Source: Dimorphilus gyrociliatus
Taxonomy: Eukaryota > Annelida > Polychaeta > Dinophilidae
Reading direction: 5' to 3'
Assembly: GCA_904063045.1 (NCBI GenBank)
Contig: CAJFCJ010000006.1
Location: 1,713,601 to 1,777,600, forward strand
Length of the DNA stretch: 64,000 nucleotides
Each line of letters opens with the position of its first letter. Position 1 is the stretch's first letter. This document shows positions 1-12,202 of this stretch, one piece after another. The position numbers and the translations under genes were made by a program. Below the pieces are notes generated by a model that was given only the letters and a program-made list of their open reading frames with translations, did not search any database and was not told the origin of the DNA.

Positions 1-38
1 AATAATAAATTAGATAAATTAGTTCTTGAAAAAGTGAA

Positions 39-2681
39 TCAATATTCCATAAAAGGGGCAAAAAGGGCTTTCTATCCAAATTTATAAAGGCAAATTAACA
101 GAGTGACTATTGTTGCTTTGTAAAAAATTTTAAATAGAAATAAAGCTTACCATATAGAAAGGACTAACAAATGTTTCACGAATCTTTTTTATATCGGATG
201 TTGGTGTCTGTGATGATAGAGATGACAAGCAACCAGATAGCTTGCGGACAGCATCTTCGACAGTAAAAGGAGTTTCCAAATCTTTTAGAGGCGTCTCTCT
301 CTCATCACTCAAATCATGCGGACAACAAGTCGCATTATCGTATTCCTGGTATTTTGGTTGATCGCTAATAACGGGGGCATTTGTCTCTGGCCTATCGACT
401 TTCTCCAATTTTCTCGCATCTGATACAATCTTGTAAAGATCCATCAAATTTTGCCTGACCAGAGGCGGCATGGGGTTACAACAAGCTAAAATGCCTTGCG
501 CCTCCTTTGGTAAATATTCGGCTATTTGTAGTAGCATGTGATTTGGTAAAACATAACCAACAGATTCATCTTCTATCCTTGCTATGCCATCTCTCCATCC
601 ATACAAGCCTTTTAGAGCCGCTAATTGTCTGTTGTTAAAGGTTTTCGTGCTTTTTGTGTAAAGCGTTTTGTAGCTATTCTCATCGAAAAGAGGCTTTTCG
701 TAGGTTTTACCGCAAACGTTACGACTTTTGTCTAAGACGGACAACAGTAAATTTTTGTTTTCGTTTCCTCTGCTCAAAAGCTCATTTCTCATAATATCAT
801 AGATATATAACAAATAGTGCGAATCTTCTCTTGCATACTTGATCAATCCACTAGGTAAAGGTCGAATACGCCAATCAGCCAATTGGTACTGTTTGTTTGC
901 CTCTACTTGACAATAATGCTTTAGAAGAAATGCCAAACTATAGCGGGCTAGTCCTAACTGCTTAGACGCTGGGAAGGTATCGAACATATTTACGACATAC
1001 AATCCTAAATCTCTCTGCAGCCATTCAATATCATAATCTGCCCCGTGAAAAACTTTCACAATATTCGGATCGCTTAATACAATATTCAGATCCTGGAGAT
1101 CGCAACGCAACTTTAGAGTGTCAACAATATAATCATGGGAACGAGTAGAGATTTGTACTAGGCAAGTCAACCCTAAAAATGTTCTAAATGAATGTGCTTC
1201 TACATCCAGTGCAATCTCTTTCTCCCTTCTCAAAGCGGAAATCATTTCAACTACTTGTTCTTCAGTCTCGACGAACGTATAAGGCGTCTCGCTTAAGATT
1301 AATGGTTTCTGAGGCTCCCGGAACTCTAATTGATAATCCGTGTATTCTAAGTGGTCTAATTCGTATTTGTACGGATGTGGTGTCCTATAACTGCACATGA
1401 AATTTCAATGTTTAAAGAGACTGCTTGTTAGTCTTGTATAAAAAAAAAGAAACAAATGGGAAAGTTCTTTTCCTCCCACTATTAAATACTCAAGTGTAAA
1501 GCATAAAATTAATTAATAATTAAAAAAAAACCAACCGTTGATTCTCACAGTCATCATTTGGTAATCTTAAACTATCTGTTAACATGACATACTTTAGTAC
1601 AATATATATAAATATAGATATATTAATATAAGCTTATGTTATATAAGTTGAACATATGTACGTCTTGTAAATACCTTCTAAAGAAATTTTTGCATTCGGT
1701 TTAAATTTAATTAATGGAACAAAAGGTCTATTTCCATTGTCGACCTTTTCCCGGAATTGAAGTTGCGGCCTTGTTATATTTCTAGCTGTTAGCAATTTTG
1801 CAGTCGTTGGGGAAGAATTATCCGTCTAAAAAATATCATTTATTTAATTATGATAAGTATTTTGTATTTGACTAATCAGCTAGTCAATATAACAGAATAA
1901 TTACAATCTTATTCCAACTTCCAGAAATATGATGGCGTGGTGAAGATGTTACTGATACTACAACTGTACTTTTATCATTCTTAAGGCCAGCAGCTTCATC
2001 TAAGTGTATTCCCTGTAGTGATCAAGTATATTTTATTGTAAGATGTTCTATATTTAATAAATATACGATGTTCTTTTTTAAAAATATATACAAAATCAAG
2101 CTGTTCACTATTAAGAGCTAATCTGTTTTTACAAATCCGAATTACGTGGGGTACTTACAATGCCTTCCAACAATTGATCGTTTGCATCAACTAAAATATC
2201 AAACTTATCCTCGACGTTGGGATTTTCCAGCGTGTTTAATAAATTTCCTTTAGCACCATGAAACTTCATTATATTCTGTACGCTATTCAAGGAGGAAAAA
2301 AATACTTAAAACGCAATCAATAAGTGGCAGTTAGCCATACTTTTGTAACAGTCTATTTCCCTCATAGTCTAAAACATCTTTCATTTTTTGAAAGCTCGAA
2401 TAGTAATCATAATCTTGGCCTGAAGGCAAACCGTTTGCAGACTTTACGCATTTCATTACATTTCCAAATACATTCTGTGTCAAAATATTGCTTTTGTTAT
2501 ATTATCGCTCAGATTGTGTTATTTAGGTGATTAAAGATAGGTTTTAAAAGAGACTCTGGCTAAAATATTCTGTTATTTTGTTATATATTACTTTTGTTAT
2601 TTCGTCAACGTCAAATTCTCCGAGAGAAGTTGTTTTTTCATCCGATTGCGGACACGCGCTTTCGCTCGTGGAGGCCGCCAT
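39..2681 (-). CDS. EXOSC10: Exosome component 10 (RRP6-like 3'-5' exoribonuclease)
   Basis: Nuclear exosome-associated 3'-5' exoribonuclease that trims rRNA, snoRNA and other nuclear RNAs. Exons on the minus strand run approximately 2681 down to 2592, 2487-2337, 2283-2162, 2014-1907, 1825-1675 and 1394-151. A tentative last exon at 71-39 ends in a stop. The N-terminal exons give the PMC2NT-type region (GLPSGQDYDYYSSF; EDKFDILVDANDQLLEG). The large exon carries the DEDDy nuclease: Exo I ALDVEAHSFRTFLG, Exo II HGADYDIEWLQRD, Exo III YAREDSHYLL with the general-base Tyr. An HRDC domain follows (LAALKGLYGWRDGIARIEDE through PPLVRQNLMDLYKIV). The catalytic acidic residues are all present, so the enzyme should be active. 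The start at 2681 (MAASTSESA) precedes a consensus donor. The ATG at 1398 is probably intronic, since a tgcag acceptor lies just downstream of it. The last exon (FAPFMEY then stop) is uncertain; the family usually has a longer C-terminus, so the gene may continue beyond base 1. Confidence 0.93.
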
Positions 2682-5521
2682 TTTATTTTTTGTCGTTTGC
2701 GTATCTCTAAAAGCTCAACTATAGGCCTACATCGTTTCTAAAATTATACGTAAATTAACTTTTCCTTCGCTAAGGGTGAAATAGGCTTAACTCAAATTTG
2801 AAACTAATTAATAAAGCGTCGAGTGAATTTGCAATAATAATTGGGTCAATTACTTTTTATAGAAAGGTCAGCAAAAGTCGAAAAAAAAACAATATTAAAA
2901 TATGTAATTCAATGTAATTTGTTGTCATGTTATTGTCCTTTAAAAGAAATTACTCAACGATTCGAAAATACTTCTGAAATAGTCTGCATTCTAAGCTGAT
3001 TTCAGTAGGATTACGTTTTCTGCCTCATTCACCTTCTCTCGCTCTTCCCTCTCTCTTTCTCTCTCACTCACTCTTCAGCTCTCTAACCCAAACGCTCTTT
3101 TCCCTTTTTTTTTCTCCTTAGTACAAAAATTCAATAGAGAAAAAAAATCGATCCTGAGACGAACTATTATAATTTTTTCCTAGTTTGTCACAATTAATCT
3201 CTACTATAATATGTTATATAGCAGTAACTCAAAAAACAACCACAACTTAATTATTAGAAAAGTATTTCTAATGACAATTAGATTGATATGAAAATAACTT
3301 GAAATAGGCCTACATATATATATTATACGTATACAAGTACACAATATACTTTCAAAGGCTGCAATGATTTTGATTAACGTTATTCATTAGTTGATAGTAA
3401 TTAGTAGAAAATATCTGTATATTTCATTCTATTTATATGCTTAAAACAAAAAATATGATAAGAATTGTACAAATTCCATTTATGCTATTGATAAATAGGG
3501 AATCGCTCCTTTTTCCCTCATCGCCCTATATGTGTGTAAATTATGGTTGGATTATTCCCTCTATACATTTTAGTGAGGATTTGTAAAGGAAGAAAGAATT
3601 TCTTTCTTTCTTTTTGTATATCTATAATGAGATCTATAACGGTTAATTCGAATCATTCTTAGTGATAAGATAAAAAAACTAGGAGGGTAGAGAGACTGAG
3701 AGACAGGATAGCTAAGGGGGAAGTAGGAGATAATTAGAACGTTTTTCCCCTGTATATATAAATACATCTGTAAAGGAAAACCTAAGGCCTAAATTATTTT
3801 ATTACGAATATTAATGAGGTTGAATATCCTAAGGGTTGCAATAAGAACCATCGCCTATTTCTAAATGAGATACCAGCCCATTTATAATAATTATTTCTTA
3901 ATAAATTGATTTGTAAAAACAATGGATACATGCAAATTCTTTCTGCTAATTTGACATGTCATTTCTAGCAAACAAGTAAGAAATTAAATTTTCACGTGAT
4001 TTATAGAGAAGAGCAATGCAAAGTAACGACTGTAAGAAGAAAAAGAGGAAGAAAAAGAAGAAGAAGGGCAATTTCTAGCTGTACTTTTCCTAGAATTTAT
4101 CCAAAACAGCAGTATGCATATATAGATTTATGATATTTTTATGTTTGAAGTTTAGGAACAAGTACTATCTGTTCCTTTGCTTTCCACAATTTGTTACTTG
4201 GGAATTGCTTGATTTTATGAAACCTTACAGAATTTAAGAGCAATAAGAATAATGAAATTATCATAGATTACTTTGGATTTTTTTCATTAGATATTTTATT
4301 AAACTAAATGAAATAAGATTTAGAGAGAAAGGAAGAGATAGTCTCATTATTAGATTTTAAGTATGTGTATCTCATACAATTATCATATGAGCCATCTATC
4401 GGTAAGTTTACAATTTCTGTCCTGTATCGTCAAGATTATCTAGGAGCCTGCAGGGAGATGATAAACAAGGTTGTACGTGATAGGAAAGGAATCAGTAATC
4501 GAGATTTTAAACAAGACCATCCATACAATTTTATATACTTACGCAGAAATTCTCCATCTCTAACTCTCTTACATTTGTTGATAATATATCATCAACACAA
4601 CACAGTACAGTTAGCTTAAGCGTTAGAAATAAAGCACACCCATTGGTAATTTACATGAGATCTCTGAATCTGACTCTAGATTAATACTCAATCAAGCTAT
4701 AAAGATTTGTTTCTCTAGTCTGCAACTTAGCCGTATCTTCTTTTTTTTTGTTATCATGTTTATCTATTCTATTATTTCATTGGTTATTCTCTCTTTCTCT
4801 TAAGAAATCTGGTTTTTAAGTTGTAAAACTAAAATAAATAAGTAAATAAATAAATAGGAAACCACATTCCTATATAGGCTTTTATCAAACTTCTTAAGAC
4901 TTTTCATATACAAAACATTAAACGTATATCTTATTTATGGAAGTTTAGTAGGTGTACAATCTGTGTTTAAGTACGCTTCAGGTAGAATACTTATTGATGC
5001 TACTGTTACTAATTTCTTAATAATTGGTTGATTTCAAGTACTCATCACTACTTTCCTCGCAGCAAGCTCACATTTGGCACATTTTAGTTAAACTTAAAAG
5101 AAAATCACTCCCTTACAAGTTATACTTTTCTTTTTTGTTTCTTTTTATTTCAGTAGTCTTTCTTTTTAACATCAGCATTCTGTACGAAGTTTGCTAAATA
5201 GGCAAGATTTATCAGTTAACTTTCCAGCAGATGGCGTATGCTCAAACACATTATACTTAGATATGAAAAAATTTTTCATCCTAATCATTAGCAGCTGCTA
5301 ATTAATAATTATTTCACAAAATATTTACTTTTCAATAATGCTGACAAAAGCTTTTTTAGAATCATTTTTTGAGTAATGTTTGACTAACTATGGTTAAGAG
5401 TGGCAAATGATTACATATTCTTCCAGCTGATAATACATAATTTTGCGCAGATGAGCATTTAACCTTAACTTTTTTCAAGTATAAATTCAGAAAATGTTTC
5501 AGTAAAAATCGTAACTCAATC
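2682..5521. other. 2.8-kb gap with no supported gene
   Basis: The largest gene-free interval in the window. It is AT-rich with low-complexity tracts: a pyrimidine-rich (tctc) run near 3027-3080 and a purine-rich gaagaaaaagaggaag run near 4036-4068. Open frames at 3570-3767 (-) and 4365-4619 (+) have no family similarity that I can defend and no clean exon chain. The interval could hold 5' regulatory DNA for the secreted-protein gene starting at 5522, a noncoding RNA, or nothing transcribed. Confidence 0.5.
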
Positions 5522-6761
5522 ATGAGAGGTTTAACAATCGTATTAGCCGCTTTATTTTGGTAAGCTATACATTTGGATAGAGAACATTTTGAGTTTCTTT
5601 TTTGATTCTAACTTTCATTTTTATATTTGTAGTGGTGTTGCTTGTCATCCAAAACCAGGATCTGGAGGACACCATCCCCCAATGTCTGGATCTGGTGAAC
5701 CACACCCCCCAATGTCTGGATCTGGAGGACACCATCCCCCAATGTTTGGATCTGGAGGACACCATCCCCCAATGTCTGGATCTGGTGAACCACACCCCCC
5801 AATGTCTGGATCTGGAGAACACCATCCCCCAATGTTTGGATCTGGAGGATATCAACCCCCAATGTCTGGATCTGGTAAACCCTACCCTCCAATGTCTGGA
5901 TCTGGTGAACCACATCCACCTATGTCCGGATCTGGAGATCATCCCAAAGAACCAATGGAAAGATGCCCAGCTCTTCAAAACTGTTACACGATATTCGCCA
6001 GCGTAGATTTTACTAAAAAATGTCACGCAACTGCTGACAAAATGTTCGAATGCTTTTCTAGTCAAAAACCAGAAGATATCTGTAGCAAAGGTTGCAAACA
6101 TTTATCCATTTTAGCCATGAAAAGTGTTGGCCGTAGTATGGCCCATCTCTATTGTCCAGCACGCAAAGATTGCCCGAATGTGGCTGAAAAATTGCCATCA
6201 GAAGAACAGATGAAAAGATTCTTTGAAGATGATTCTCTCTGCAAAAATCAAAAAGCTTTAAAACATTTAAGATACCTGAGGAAAACTATTGAAAATTTCG
6301 AAGGTGATTTAATCCAATGCGGTATAACCGATATGATTAATGTCGAAATTTTCGATGTACTGGAAGTTATTGCTGAAGCTAGATGTGATGGATGTGACTT
6401 TAGGCCTGCTGCTAAAGGTTTCTCTCAAGTTACACCTGGTCGTTTCTGCCCAATGCAAAAAAAAATCAACCAACAAATAGATACTATTATTCAAGCTCTG
6501 TCTGGTGATGCAAGATGCCACAAACTTACACAAAACAAACACAAAATGGTTGCTCTCGTCGACAGAACTATTGGAGTTTGGTGTAATGCTGAAAACGAAT
6601 GTAAGTGACTAAGTAGAATATTCCATCTAGTTTTTTAAAACTTTTCGTTATATATAATAGATAGCAATATGTGCGGACATGCCGATATGGGATCACATTC
6701 CGATAGGAAGAGAAGAAGTTTTGCCAAGAATATCTTCACAAGATTGTTTCCAGTAGCTTAA
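5522..6761 (+). CDS. Secreted orphan protein with Gly/Ser/His/Pro decapeptide repeats and a Cys-rich domain
   Basis: Function unknown. Three exons are supported: 5522-5559, 5633-6600 and 6661-6761. The first join (ttttg/gtaagc to tttgtag/tggtg) restores a signal peptide, MRGLTIVLAALFCGVAC. Nine near-perfect 10-residue units follow (types GSGGHHPPMS and GSGEPHPPMS) plus a degenerate tenth. Then comes a domain of about 220 residues rich in Cys (starting CPALQNCYTIFASVDFTKKC) with evenly spaced Cys pairs, suggesting a disulphide-bonded, largely helical extracellular fold. The C-terminus depends on the intron at 6601-6660 (gtaagt...aatag). If that intron is spliced, the tail ends with a basic RKRR site and a short peptide; if not, the protein stops at 6605-6607. 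A polyadenylation signal follows at 6797. I recognise no family. The repeats could bind metal through His, act as a flexible spacer, or be glycosylated. Confidence 0.85.
5658..5927 (+). repeat. 30-bp coding minisatellite, nine units
   Basis: Nine tandem 30-bp units starting ggatctggaggacaccatcc lie in register. The unit length is a multiple of three, so the reading frame is preserved. Units differ at only a few positions (ggaggacaccat versus ggtgaaccacac; tct versus ttt), which implies recent expansion or homogenisation. A degenerate tenth unit continues to about 5955. The array is open in several frames on both strands, which explains the spurious overlapping open frames here. Confidence 0.97.
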
Positions 6762-6796
6762 GTAAAATATTGGTCAGAATACTTGCAAAATATTGC

Positions 6797-6802
6797 AATA
6801 AA
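6797..6802 (+). terminator. Polyadenylation signal AATAAA
   Basis: A canonical AATAAA lies 35 bases after the predicted stop of the repeat-bearing secreted protein. Its position supports the extended three-exon model ending at 6761. Confidence 0.6.
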
Positions 6803-7141
6803 TAAATTAATTTTGATTTATAGCAATGTTAATTATGAAACTGAAATATGAATTAATACATTAAAGCACTTAGATAAACTTGAATGAGTTATTTATTCAA
6901 AGATGCGCGCAAACCATCACAAACATTGTATTGCTATTAAGTCAATTCTTATTTAAAGTAAAAATGAAAATATTATAGAAAACAACTTTTCATAAAATTG
7001 GCATTCCTACACCCTTAAATAACTTCATAATCCTTCATAAAATAATAATGGATTAATTTAATTAGTTTAACAAGTCGAATAATCAATTCAACGGGAAACA
7101 AAAGATGATATCTAAAAATTGATATCCTGATGAAACAGTTA
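6803..7141. other. Convergent 3' intergenic region
   Basis: AT-rich sequence between the 3' end of the plus-strand secreted-protein gene and the 3' end of the minus-strand SH3 gene. I see no coding potential in it. Confidence 0.6.
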
Positions 7142-10100
7142 TCACGCTGGACGCTTTACAATTGCTGGTTTTACACAACTATCGGGAAAATATCCAGCTT
7201 TTCCACAAGAAAGCATGCCATATGACCATCCTCGACGAAGAGGGTCCTACAATAACAAGTCGAGTAGTTATTTATTTTTATAATATGATTAATTACAAAC
7301 CGTTCCAAGTCTTTTCAAGTAATCTCCTCTTCGTAATCTTATTTGTCCTGGATTAAATGGTATAAATTCTTGTCGAACAACAAAAATTTTATTGGCTGGA
7401 CATTTTCCTGACCTATAAAATAGATATTGTTTAGAAAAATTTTGCATTTATCTTAGCGATCCTAACTACCTTAGGATTGGTGGAACGGGTGGTGGCAAAA
7501 CTGATTGATTTTGCACTTCGGACTTTGCTTTTTTCGGAGGCAATGTAAGTTTTGAATATTCTGTCAGTTCAGACGCATGAGAGCTTTTACTTGGAATAGG
7601 AGGCTGCGGATATTTAGAATATTGCATTAATAATAAGACAACTTTTTTAAAATGGGAGCCCAGAGTGACCTACCTGTTTTTTATTGTCATAAACCCCTCG
7701 TTTTACTGGATAACTTATTCTGGAGCTATCATCAGCTGTATTTGGAGTTTCTCGAGTTTCACTAGGTACTTCGGGAAAAAAGTCAGTATTCTTTATAAAT
7801 GCCTCTAAATTTTCTTGCTTCCAAGATGATTGGGACTTCTCTTTCAGTTTATTGTCACTGCAATTAATATTTTCAGACGCATCGTTTGATTTAATTTTAT
7901 CATGAAAACCAGAAGCACTTGAATATTTATGAGTATCACTGTCACTATGTTGATTTTTTATTCGGCTATAATGATTACTTTCTGAGTCATCTTCGCTAAT
8001 TCTTGAGAGTTGGGTTATATCATTCCAGGTACTTGTTTTCGTTGCTTGTTTCGGATAAAATAGTTCTTCGTCAACAGGTTCTTTCGATGGACTTTTATGT
8101 TTTTTAAGTTTTGAATAATTATTAAATTCACCTTCCGTTTTGTCGCATGCATATTTTTGCATTTGTGCTGTCTCCTTTCGCATTAAAGATTTAAGATCAG
8201 GCGGACTTAGTGGAGGCTTAACATATTTTAAAGGTGAAAAAGTTTTAGATTTTTTGTTATAAGACGCTTGCTGTTCTTGCGTGGTTTGTTTGTGTTTATT
8301 TTCATCATATTTTCGGTTATCAATTTCGCGATTTTCTCGTAAACACAATTCGTTCATTTTAGACGCCATTGATCTATACTGTCTTTCAAGACTTCGGGCA
8401 CGTTCGTACAATTTCCAAGAAGGTGGTGGTCTTGGTGGTGGTTGTTTAGGCCTACTAGAGCTACGATGACTGCTACTCGTTACTGGTTTAGTGCTTCTGT
8501 CTCTATTCATCCTTTGAGTTTGTTGGTTAAATTCTCTTCTATCTGGTAACTTGGAATGGTGCTTTTTTGAGCTCAACTGACTACTCTGCTCCTCTCGCAT
8601 TTTACGGTTGCTTTCAATATCACGATGATGATGTTGTTTTCTCGGTTTAGAAGAGCTTCTTCGGGTCGGAAGATTTCGTTCGCTATCGCAAACGCATCTT
8701 TGACAGTTACCTGATGAGAGCACTTTGTTGGAACCACCATCTAGCTTTGAACGTCTCCTGTGTTTTTGTCTATCTGCGTATTGAGCAGCCGTCGCACATT
8801 TACTTATTGACGGAGGTCTTGACGGCCTAGTTGCTTTTTCTCGACAAGTGGACTTGTCGCTTGATTCTTCCCATTTCCCATTCTGGGCTTCCATTGTGTC
8901 GTTCAAAAACTCTTCAATACGATCTCCTCGTGGAGATTTTTCAGAGGGTGTAGCTCTTGACTCAAACATTAGTGATTGATAAATTCCGCTTTCATCTTTA
9001 TGACTTTGAGTTTTCTTTTCAGGTAGAGAATGAATAGAGATTGTTGGGGATGCCGGGGAATGAGAAACAATCTCATTACATCCCTCATGTTTCACGCACG
9101 TTTCAGATACGTCAAGTAATGACCTACTAATCGCAGAGTTTTTTTCAGATTCCATTTGACTTTGATGGAGTGACAGTTTATCATCAGCTATGAGTGACTC
9201 TTTTACTTCAGTTTCATTTGTTGACGCAACCTTGAAATGATACAATTTTCATTTCTCCTATTGCCTAAACGAAAACTTACGATAGGTTCAGTCCTTTCTA
9301 ATGAGGGATTTTGTGAAATTTTCTTAGCTTCCAGTTGCAACCTCCTAAGTTGTGTAAAGGGCTCCTCTGACATAATATCCACTTTTTGAGAATTGCAAAT
9401 AGACAATTTTGATGCCTGATCAACAGGATCTTCTTTAACTATAATTATTAAAACATAAGTGAATTATTTTTAGTTTATATATAAATTAATCATGTGAATG
9501 AAGGTAATTTACCTATTTCAGCACTAGCAACATCCTCATCTCTAGAATGCAAATTACTTTTAGACGTACGATGTGATTGACAATCCATCTCATTAGTTTC
9601 CTCATTCTCATTCTGTTTGCTTACTATTTGTATTTTAATCATTTCGAATTTTTTACTAACCATCTTTTGAACATAAACTTTGGCTATCCATCCGATTCGT
9701 TTAGTCCGTAAATTTTTAGCTTTCAACCATCCTAAATTTTCTTGAATCGGCGATAAGATATCGCCCTCTTCAGTCACTAGTTCACCCGATTGTTTCGGAA
9801 TATGTTGACGTTTTGCTTCGTACCCAGAACGTAAGCCTCTGATTACAATATTAACATTTATAGCTTAAAGTTAGATATAGATATTCTGTGATGATTACGA
9901 CTTATTTAAAAGCGAAGTAGATCTCTTATAATCAGCTATGGAAAAAGAGCAGTGGCATTTTATGCTTTTTACGTATATTAAGAAATTTTCTTGTTAAACT
10001 GCTTCAACAGAGCTTTAGATCTAAGAAAAAATGTCTTATAACTACCTATTTCGCGTCTAAAAAGATAATTACAATGAACTCGCCATTATAGTATTGTATT

Positions 10101-11080
10101 GGTATAATCAGGAGGATTATTCATGTAAAAATATGTCAAATAATAATTTCTACGAAACTGCTAATCTATGTACCCAACTAAAATTCTCTTGGGCATACTC
10201 TTTTGGTAATAAACTATTTAAATTGATATTAATTAAACTAATACTAAGTAATTTTCAATTTTCTTGAATTATAAAATGTATACCCTCTTTTCGAACCGAC
10301 ATCCTTCTTCTTGAACCTTAAAAGAATAAATTGTTAAAATTTTTTAGACAAAAAAGAAATTAATACATACGCCTGCGGTTGACGTTTAGCTGCACCACTC
10401 TCTGACCCTGCTGCACTAAAAGTATCTGATGTTAAAGAAGTCATCTGAAATATGATAAAAATTATACTATTGACTCGACATTTTCTATTTCAAAGGTTCG
10501 ACAAACCTCAGAGAATGATTCTTCTTCAAATTCTATAAAGAAAATGGTTTATTAAAAAGATGTTAATTCGAATTGATATCTTAAAATTAACTTACCTGCA
10601 GAATCTGAACTGCTGTCGGAATGAATAATCGGATTATAGAATTTTATTTCACTCTTCGGTGGTGTTCGCTAAAAAGAACATGTTCAAATAGGCAACCCTC
10701 TACACTAAATAGAACCATAAAAAGCTTGTAAGGAGCTAAAATTCTGAGAGGTCTGAGTATAACTGATAGCTTAGTATCTGAAGTAAATGTAAATTGACAT
10801 CCAGGCAACAACTCAGATTTTAACCTCTCAAACATCAAAACCTTTTAGGTTGGATTTGGTAAAGTTTCTCTTCTCTGCTTTATGACGAATTTTCAAAAGT
10901 TTACCTAAAAGTATACTTTACCTTTTTCAACTTCTTCCATTGCCAGCAACCGCATGTTGAAACTTTTAAGGACAAAAACAAATATTATTAAGTACTCACC
11001 TAACAAGGGGAAAAACTTGTTCGTTGAGCAAATGTATCACTGTACTTACCAACTCTTCTTCTATGATGAACAATTGACAT
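7142..11080 (-). CDS. Two-SH3-domain scaffold protein, family not identified
   Basis: Probable adaptor or scaffold. Exons are chained from 11080 (MSIVHHRRRV, strong gtaag donor) through several short exons at 10.97-9.85 kb, then about 9850-9510, 9420-9290, 9245-7676, 7605-7470, 7407-7301 and 7246-7142. The exon at about 9.8 kb encodes an SH3 fold (YEAKRQHIPKQSGEL, EEGDILSPIQENLGWLKAKN, RTKRIGWIAKVYV). A long basic, Ser-rich disordered middle has proline motifs (PPPRPPPSWK, PPPVPPILR) that could bind SH3 domains. The last two exons join in frame to make a second SH3 at the very C-terminus (FVVRQEFIPFNPGQIRLRRG, then GYFPDSCVKPAIVK). The 3' splice at 7301/7246 is what reveals that domain; unspliced, the frame stops early. 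The 5' half (10.3-11.1 kb) consists of small exons and is uncertain, and more 5' exons may exist near 11.6 kb. Confidence 0.72.
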
Positions 11081-11860
11081 GCTTTTTAATATGTCCTCAA
11101 AAGGTCAATATAAAAAATTGTTTTTGAGTATACAAAGTCAATTACTATAAACTTGTATCAGCCTAGGAAATTTTTTAATAAATAATATATAAAACGTTTC
11201 TTAATAAATAACTATTAAATATTAATAAATTAAGAATTGTTTAAGGATAAAAAATTTCAAGTATTTTATTTTTGGAACTTTAGAAAGAGGGAATTAAAAA
11301 GAAAACAAAGAGTTAAAGTCATATTTTTCATGCAACAGTCTCTTAAAAACTAGCAATAGATGGATATTATTTGTAAGAATTTAATGAATATACTGTCTGA
11401 TTTACGTATTAATCATAGATTTATATTTTCTAGTAATTATGTGAGAAATAACAAAAAGAATTAAATATCGCTCACAGACTAACTTAACGAAGTTCAAAAT
11501 TACGTAATGAAAACTTGTCCGTTTAAAATATATATTTATATATATTAGAATGGTATATTATATCTATCTAAATCTTTATCAATTAAAGTAAAACAAGTAT
11601 TTAAAAAACACTTACCACAATGTTCTTCTCATTTACGTTCACGTTTTCCTAAAACATTTAAAGTATCTTCTTAAAGATATGATAGTATGGTTACCAATTC
11701 ACAATTCAAAAGCATTCGCGCAAAAAAGTTAGGGAACAGATAACCCGCTGAAAGAGTCTTCTTTGTAAAATCTTCTTCGAAATTAAAAAAAATTGATTTA
11801 TATACACAAATGATTAATAACATTCAAATAGAAATAATTCTATAATTCTCCATTAGTTTA
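11081..11860. other. Gap upstream of the SH3 gene
   Basis: AT-rich. One short open stretch at about 11607-11640 on the minus strand (reading ENVNVNEKNIV) has splice-like ends and might be a further 5' exon of the SH3 gene. Nothing else is supported. Confidence 0.35.
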
Positions 11861-11867
11861 TGAAATT

Positions 11868-12129
11868 TTGAGAAAGGGATGTTATATCCTCTAGCGATGG
11901 ATTCTTTTCATCTTGAAGTATTTGGTAAATAAAATTAAAACTTTGTCTTAATTTTTTTAAATCTTCTACTAAGTTCTTGTTTGGTTTGTTTGGAGATAAT
12001 ATAAAATTATGTATTCATTTAAAAACGAACGAATTGTATTCAGATAGACAAGAAAATTATTAACTATACCATGCAAAGGTTCTTTTTTTCTTGTTGGAGT
12101 TAGACCAACTAAAGAGTCACCTATAGGCT
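11868..12129 (-). other. Two possible minus-strand exons of an unidentified small gene
   Basis: An exon at about 12072-12129 (PIGDSLVGLTPTRKKEPLH) ends in a gtatag donor. It can join in frame, through an acceptor ending aacttag, to an exon at about 11868-11970 (VEDLKKLRQSFNFIYQILQD through LSQNFIN, then stop). The second exon looks like an amphipathic helix. No start codon was found: upstream sequence runs into the first exon of the plus-strand phosphatase homologue at 12203. It could be the 3' end of a small gene, or chance. Confidence 0.3.
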
Positions 12130-12202
12130 AGAAAGGCAAAATATACAGCAGCTCCATCTATTCAGGTAATCTCCTTAATCTCCTTATTTGCTCTCCGTAA
12201 AG

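Noticed and set aside
4365-4619. Plus-strand frame whose start (LIQLSYEPSIGKFTISVLYR) resembles the first strands of a C2 domain
   Set aside because: The similarity ends after about 25 residues, no other C2 motif follows, and no neighbouring exons were found. A gtaag inside it could equally be a chance donor.
5565-6101. Long minus-strand frame with SRSRHWG repeats
   Set aside because: It is a shadow of the in-register 30-bp repeat array. The plus-strand frame has the signal peptide, splice sites and Cys-rich domain.
7162-7356. Plus-strand frame of 64 codons
   Set aside because: It lies antisense to the two exons that encode the C-terminal SH3 domain of the minus-strand gene.
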